NCBI GenBank assembly: GCA_947359465.1
Contig: OX375875.1
Location: forward strand, 14,843,439 to 14,907,438
Source of the DNA: Metellina segmentata
Taxonomy: Eukaryota; Arthropoda; Arachnida; Araneae; Tetragnathidae
Direction: 5' to 3'
Length of the DNA stretch: 64,000 nt
Positions within the stretch are counted from its first letter, which is position 1. The number at the start of each line of letters is the position of its first letter. The position numbers and the translations under genes were made by a program. Positions 60,365 to 64,000 of the stretch are shown here, one piece after another. The notes beneath the pieces are model-generated. The model saw nothing but the letters and a program-made list of their open reading frames with translations. It made no database searches and was not told the origin of the DNA.

Positions 60365-61568
60365 CACAGTCCAGTCATATTAATGTGAAAACCTGTCAAA
60401 AGCCAGAATAACCACCTTTGGCAGAGCGGACCGCTGCGAGACGTGCAGGAAGAGAGTTAATTAGGTTTCTGAAGGTGTTCACTGGGATGTTGAGCCATGC
60501 CGACACCAGTGCCGTGGCCAGCTGCGCTAGATTACGCGGTTGAGGAACCATGGCGTGAACAACCCGATCGAGGTGGTCCCACAAATTCTCGATTGGGTTT
60601 AAATCCGGTGAGTTTGCTGGGCAGGGGAGTACGGTAAACTCATACTGGTGCTCTTCGAACCACGCACATACACTGCGAGCTGTATGACACCTCGCTTTGT
60701 CCTGCTGATAGATGCCATCATTTTGAGGAAAAATAATTCTCATGTAGGGGTGGACATGGTCCGCAAGGACAGATGCGTACTTGTGCTGATCCATCGTGCC
60801 TTCCACAATGATTGGTGCACCCAGTGAATGCCAGGAAAACATTCCCCAAACCATAATTATCCCTTCTCCAGCCTGAATCCTTCGGGAAATTGTTGCAGGG
60901 TGTTTGCTTTCAGACGTTTAATACCGTATACGCCAACGTCCATCTGTCCGATGGAGCATAAAACGTGATTCATCGGAAAAAGCCACCTGTCGCCACTCTG
61001 TGGACGTCCAGTTGCGGCACTGGCGTGCAAATTCCAGCTTTCGCCAATGAACAGCAGTCAGCATAGGTGCATTAATCAGGCGTCTGCTGCGGAGGCACAT
61101 GTGCAGCAACGTTCGCTGAACCGTTGTTGAGGATACACTCTTGATAGCCCCTTGGTTCATTTGGGTGGTCAGTTGCTCAACAGTTGCACGTCTATTCGCC
61201 CGAACGCATCTCCGCAGTCTTCGTTCACCTCTGTCATCTATATCCCGTGGTGCACCAAATGTGCCACGCCACTGATTTTTGATAGTGCCATTTTGCCATG
61301 CACGGTATACTTATACCACGGCGGCACGCGAACAGTTCACAAAATTAGCCGTTTCCGAAATGCTTCCACACTTGGCCCGAAAGCCAATTATCATGCCTTT
61401 TTGGACGTCGGATAAATCGCTACGTTTCTGCATGAAATGCTTTCCGATGCCCTAGGATATCCTTTATATACACTCCACTGCAATGTGCTGCCACCTGCCT
61501 TTTGTAATTGTTTATTTCACGTTGACGTTGAAGGTAGGTGGTGGTCACATTAATGTGACTGGACTGGG
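60365..61568 (-). mobile_element. Complete Tc1-type transposon, 1,204 bp
   Basis: Terminal inverted repeats (left CACAGTCCAGTCATATTAAT; right, other strand, CCCAGTCCAGTCACATTAAT) continue with gtga and are flanked by TA on both sides (60363-60364 and 61569-61570). The single gene lies on the minus strand. Size and structure are those of an autonomous Tc1/mariner element, disabled only by two stop codons. Confidence 0.95.
60396..61433 (-). pseudogene. Tc1-type transposase, one frame with two TAA stops
   Basis: From ATG at 61433 (MQKRSDLSDVQKGMI) to TGA at 60396 the frame never shifts; 345 codons, the usual size. Order: paired-like helix-turn-helix (SISETANFVNCSRAAVV), second HTH (RRATVEQLTTQMNQG … TVQRTLLHM), then the DDE core: VAFSDESRFML (Asp 1), IMVWGMFSW, GIYQQDKARCHTA (Asp 2), and SPDLNPIENLWDHL (Glu). 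Asp 2 and Glu are separated by 36 residues, so DD36E rather than Tc1's DD34E. Stops: codon 41 (TAA, 61313-61311) and codon 172 (TAA, 60920-60918). The catalytic residues are all retained. Confidence 0.93.
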
Positions 61569-61629
61569 TATTTTCTTGTGCATAGGTAATAGTGTAAATT
61601 AAATTCATAAGCCCATACAAGCTATAAGC

Positions 61630-61655
61630 TGATATGTGTGTATATATATATATAG
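61630..61655. repeat. short TA microsatellite
   Basis: A (TA)n run within 'gtgtgtatatatatatatag'. Confidence 0.7.
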
Positions 61656-61728
61656 AAACCCCTTTATTTTGGATAGTTATATTTTGAGATGATTGAAATA
61701 GGGAGGTAAAGTGAACCAATAATATGGG

Positions 61729-62067
61729 TAATGGTAATGGTAATGGTAATTTTAGTTAACGTCGTACTAGAGCAACACAACGGGCTATTGACGACGGTCC
61801 GGGATCAGTCCCTTAAGGGAAAGATCCGAGGACAACACATCGTAATTTTGAACCACGGTCAGATGACGAAGCAACACCTGAGCTGGCACCCCACTCTCCA
61901 AACTTCCACGCCAACCCAACGTGAGGACTTTCGGCCACGACAGATTTAAGGTGCACCAGCCGCCTCTACACCATACGTTTACAAACATCCATGCCCGAAC
62001 CCGGATTCGAACCGGGAACCTTCCGATCTAGAGGCTAACACCTTAACCACTATACCGGTTGGTCGGC
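61729..62067 (-). repeat. Full-length tRNA-derived SINE with target duplication
   Basis: Flanked by the 13-bp duplication ccaataatatggg (61716-61728 and 62068-62080). On the minus strand it begins ccgaccaaccggtatagtgg; the A box tagtggttaaggtg (62051-62038) and B box ggttcgaatcc (62013-62003) are intact. The body carries the shared SINE blocks and ends in an (attacc)n tail near 61729-61750. RNA polymerase III would transcribe it; a LINE would be needed for movement. This is the best reference copy in the window. Confidence 0.96.
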
Positions 62068-62080
62068 CCAATAATATGGG

Positions 62081-63569
62081 AAAGGCTGTAAGGAAAAACA
62101 AAGAGTGCCAATTTAAAGTATACTATTTATAAAAATTGTCCAATCATGAATAAGTTATGCATGTTCCCAATAATTAGAAGTACATGCGAGTATTTATTGA
62201 TGGCAGTGTCGCTAACCACTTTTCATTCGCCTAAAGAACATTAAATTAATTTATGTAATTCATAGAACATGAGGGTGCTTTTAAATTGAATATGTTCGTA
62301 CTATTTTCATTTATTTATCCGTTTTCAGTAATTTCAATGCAAAACCAGTGGTTTGTGTGTTTGATTTCTGTCTCTCCATATAGGCCCAAACGGTTTGGAA
62401 TAGTTTCATGATATTTGGTTTACTTTTAATACTCACTGTAACTTAGTGAATAAACTTCACAGCGGTCAGCAGTCTGTCTTCCTATTTTATGCCTGTGTCT
62501 GTATCTTTTTATTTCAGGAAAATTAGTTCACAAAATATGCAATATTTTACAAAAACATACTTAAACAGTAAATAAATTATTTTAAAGTTCCCTGCTTACA
62601 TTTTTTGCAAGTTTCAAACTAAAACAGCTTAATATCCTTACTAATTACCATACTAATTTACTCAATTTTAAGTGTCAATGTTCGAGTTGACACGTTAACT
62701 GAGAAGTAACACTGTGCTTAAAACTCAAATAAACAGAACTGCTGGAAAAGCGATGTTTTTCAAATATTATTTTTAAATACGTTCGTTTTAAATACTTTAG
62801 TTACTATTTACTAATTTTGAGCTCACATTTCATTTGGAAATGCAAATAATTTCGAGTATTTTATATAGATAATATCATTTATTCGCGTCCACTAGAGCAA
62901 AGTAGAAAAGTTTTGTTTTGTATTCAATGCTGCTGAAAATGTCTGTACATTTCTTCAGAAGTCCAGAAGATATCGCGAATAATTTTCCTCTAAAGGCCTT
63001 GGAATAACACATCTGGTTGCATAATTCTGTTTTATGAAAACAAAAGTAATCTACGAAACAAAACATTTAAAACTGATACGGGTAGCTAACTGTATGCTAT
63101 GAATGTTTTCCTTAAAAGAAGATAAAATTCATTAAGACCGTTTAATTTATTTTTCGTGTTTCAAATTAAATTCGTTTGTTTCGTCGAAAATTGTGCTTAA
63201 TATGCAAGTAGCATCATCAATTTCATTCTGAATGGGTAAGTGGTTTGTATTCAGAAACCGAATCTCTAAATAGAGATTAAGTGCTATAAAGTTTCAATTT
63301 GAAATTACGTGTAAGTTAAATTAAGGAAATTTAAATGGAACTTGGCCCATTTTGGTAGTATAATAATGTAAGAAAACATATAATCTATGGATGTAGAATT
63401 TTTTAATTGTTTTTCGTAGTGATGGAAGATTGGAGAATCCTAATTAAAAAGATGAAGATGTTGTTAAACAACTTATTTCATCGGTGAAAAATTTGTTTAA
63501 AAAAGTGATTTCTCTTTTAAAATAAAAACGCTGTCGATTCGACATACCATCTTTTGAGAAAAAAATTGG
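62081..63569. other. AT-rich DNA without identified features
   Basis: Short open frames only; nothing recognisable. Confidence 0.4.
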
Positions 63570-63845
63570 AATCACAGTTATCTTTGCGAGTTGCGAGTTC
63601 GAATCCAACAAAAGACAGTCTTTTACAAAGAGGGCTGGTGCAGGATGAATCTGTAATTGCGTCAAATGGCTTCACGTTTGCGAGGTGTGGAAGTTTAGAT
63701 AGTGAGTGCCAGCTCAGGAATTACCTCGTCATCTGACCATGGTTCCAAATTACGTGGTGTTCTCGGATACTTCCCATCGGGTTTGATCTCGAAACTCTAC
63801 CACTATATCGTGTTTGTTCAGAGCGATGTTAATTGAAATATCTTC
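63570..63845 (+). repeat. tRNA-type SINE, diverged, head partly lost
   Basis: A B-box-like gagttcgaatcc at 63596-63607 heads the element; an A box is not clear. The body shows 'gaggtgtggaagtttagata', 'gtgccagctcagg', 'tcgtcatctgaccatggttc' and 'aattacgtggtgttctcgg', and ends near 'agagcgatgttaattgaa'. It lies in what would be the intron just before the candidate exon. Confidence 0.8.
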
Positions 63846-63913
63846 CTTACAGTTTTGTTTGCTGTCAACTGACGACATTCGATTTTAAAACAACCGCTTT
63901 GCTATTCTCCCAG

Positions 63914-64000
63914 CGTGTTACAATAGAAATTATTCAAGGAACTATTCGTACTGTTTGTGAAGGACCTCCTCTTGTGAAGATTCGTGATTTTGGCATCTTG
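63914..64000 (+). CDS. Candidate host-gene exon, truncated by the window edge
   Basis: A clean 3' splice site (cgctttgctattctcccag, AG at 63912-63913), with a branch-point-like 'aactgac' about 45 bases upstream, is followed by 29 open codons to the end of the window. The translation begins RVTIEIIQGTIRTVCEGPP and ends VKIRDFGIL. Balanced amino-acid composition and less AT-rich DNA argue for real coding sequence. I do not recognise the protein. The phase is zero at the acceptor if this frame is right. Confidence 0.5.

Noticed and set aside
62003..62067. tRNA-like head considered as a tRNA gene
   Set aside because: It has A and B boxes but is continuous with a SINE body and lies inside its target duplication; the clover-leaf is incomplete.

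Overview
This is eukaryotic, AT-rich DNA dominated by transposable elements. It has no operons, ribosome binding sites, CRISPR arrays or rRNA genes. The mixture of DNA transposons (Tc1/mariner, P-like THAP elements, hAT), several Helitron families and tRNA-headed SINEs fits an arthropod. The SINE body and the Helitron tail style resemble repeats I associate with spider genomes, but that placement is inference.

Layout. 0-2.4 kb: SINE remnant, a GC-richer block, a direct duplication and a broken Tc1 transposase. 3.6-4.3 kb: a short Helitron. 4.6-5.15 kb: a Tc1 deletion derivative. 7.3-7.8 kb: a second Helitron type. 8.1-9.75 kb: a palindrome-forming repeat. 11.2 kb: a candidate exon. 12.7-13.9 kb: a degraded mariner. 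16.4-19.7 kb: a tandem duplication and two more Helitrons. 19.96-26.30 kb: a P-like (THAP) transposon with both terminal inverted repeats and a flanking duplication, carrying a MITE and a mariner deletion derivative; the mariner lies in its transposase intron. 26.5 kb: a candidate exon. 30.7-31.9 kb: four tandem 294-bp units. 33.96-35.55, 38.11-39.68 and 52.15-54.92 kb: longer Helitrons, the last holding another Helitron and a 212-bp TA-cored palindrome. 40.45-41.03 kb: a hAT-type MITE packed with ATCGAT palindromes. 42-46.6 kb: candidate exons and promoter-like motifs. 47.0-50.3 kb: a Tc1 derivative beside a hAT element that a SINE has split. 51.0-51.8 kb: an 82-bp satellite. 60.36-61.57 kb: a complete Tc1-type transposon with only two stop codons in its transposase. 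61.7-62.1 kb: a full SINE. 63.9 kb to the end: the start of what looks like a host exon.

Host genes. No complete cellular gene is visible. Three minus-strand open segments with good splice sites (42.4, 26.5 and 11.2 kb) join in a consistent phase and could be exons of one gene with introns of about 15 kb. A plus-strand segment begins at 63,914 after a strong 3' splice site. Neither could be assigned a function. The window is probably intronic or intergenic DNA colonised by successive transposon waves, whose order can be read from the nesting.
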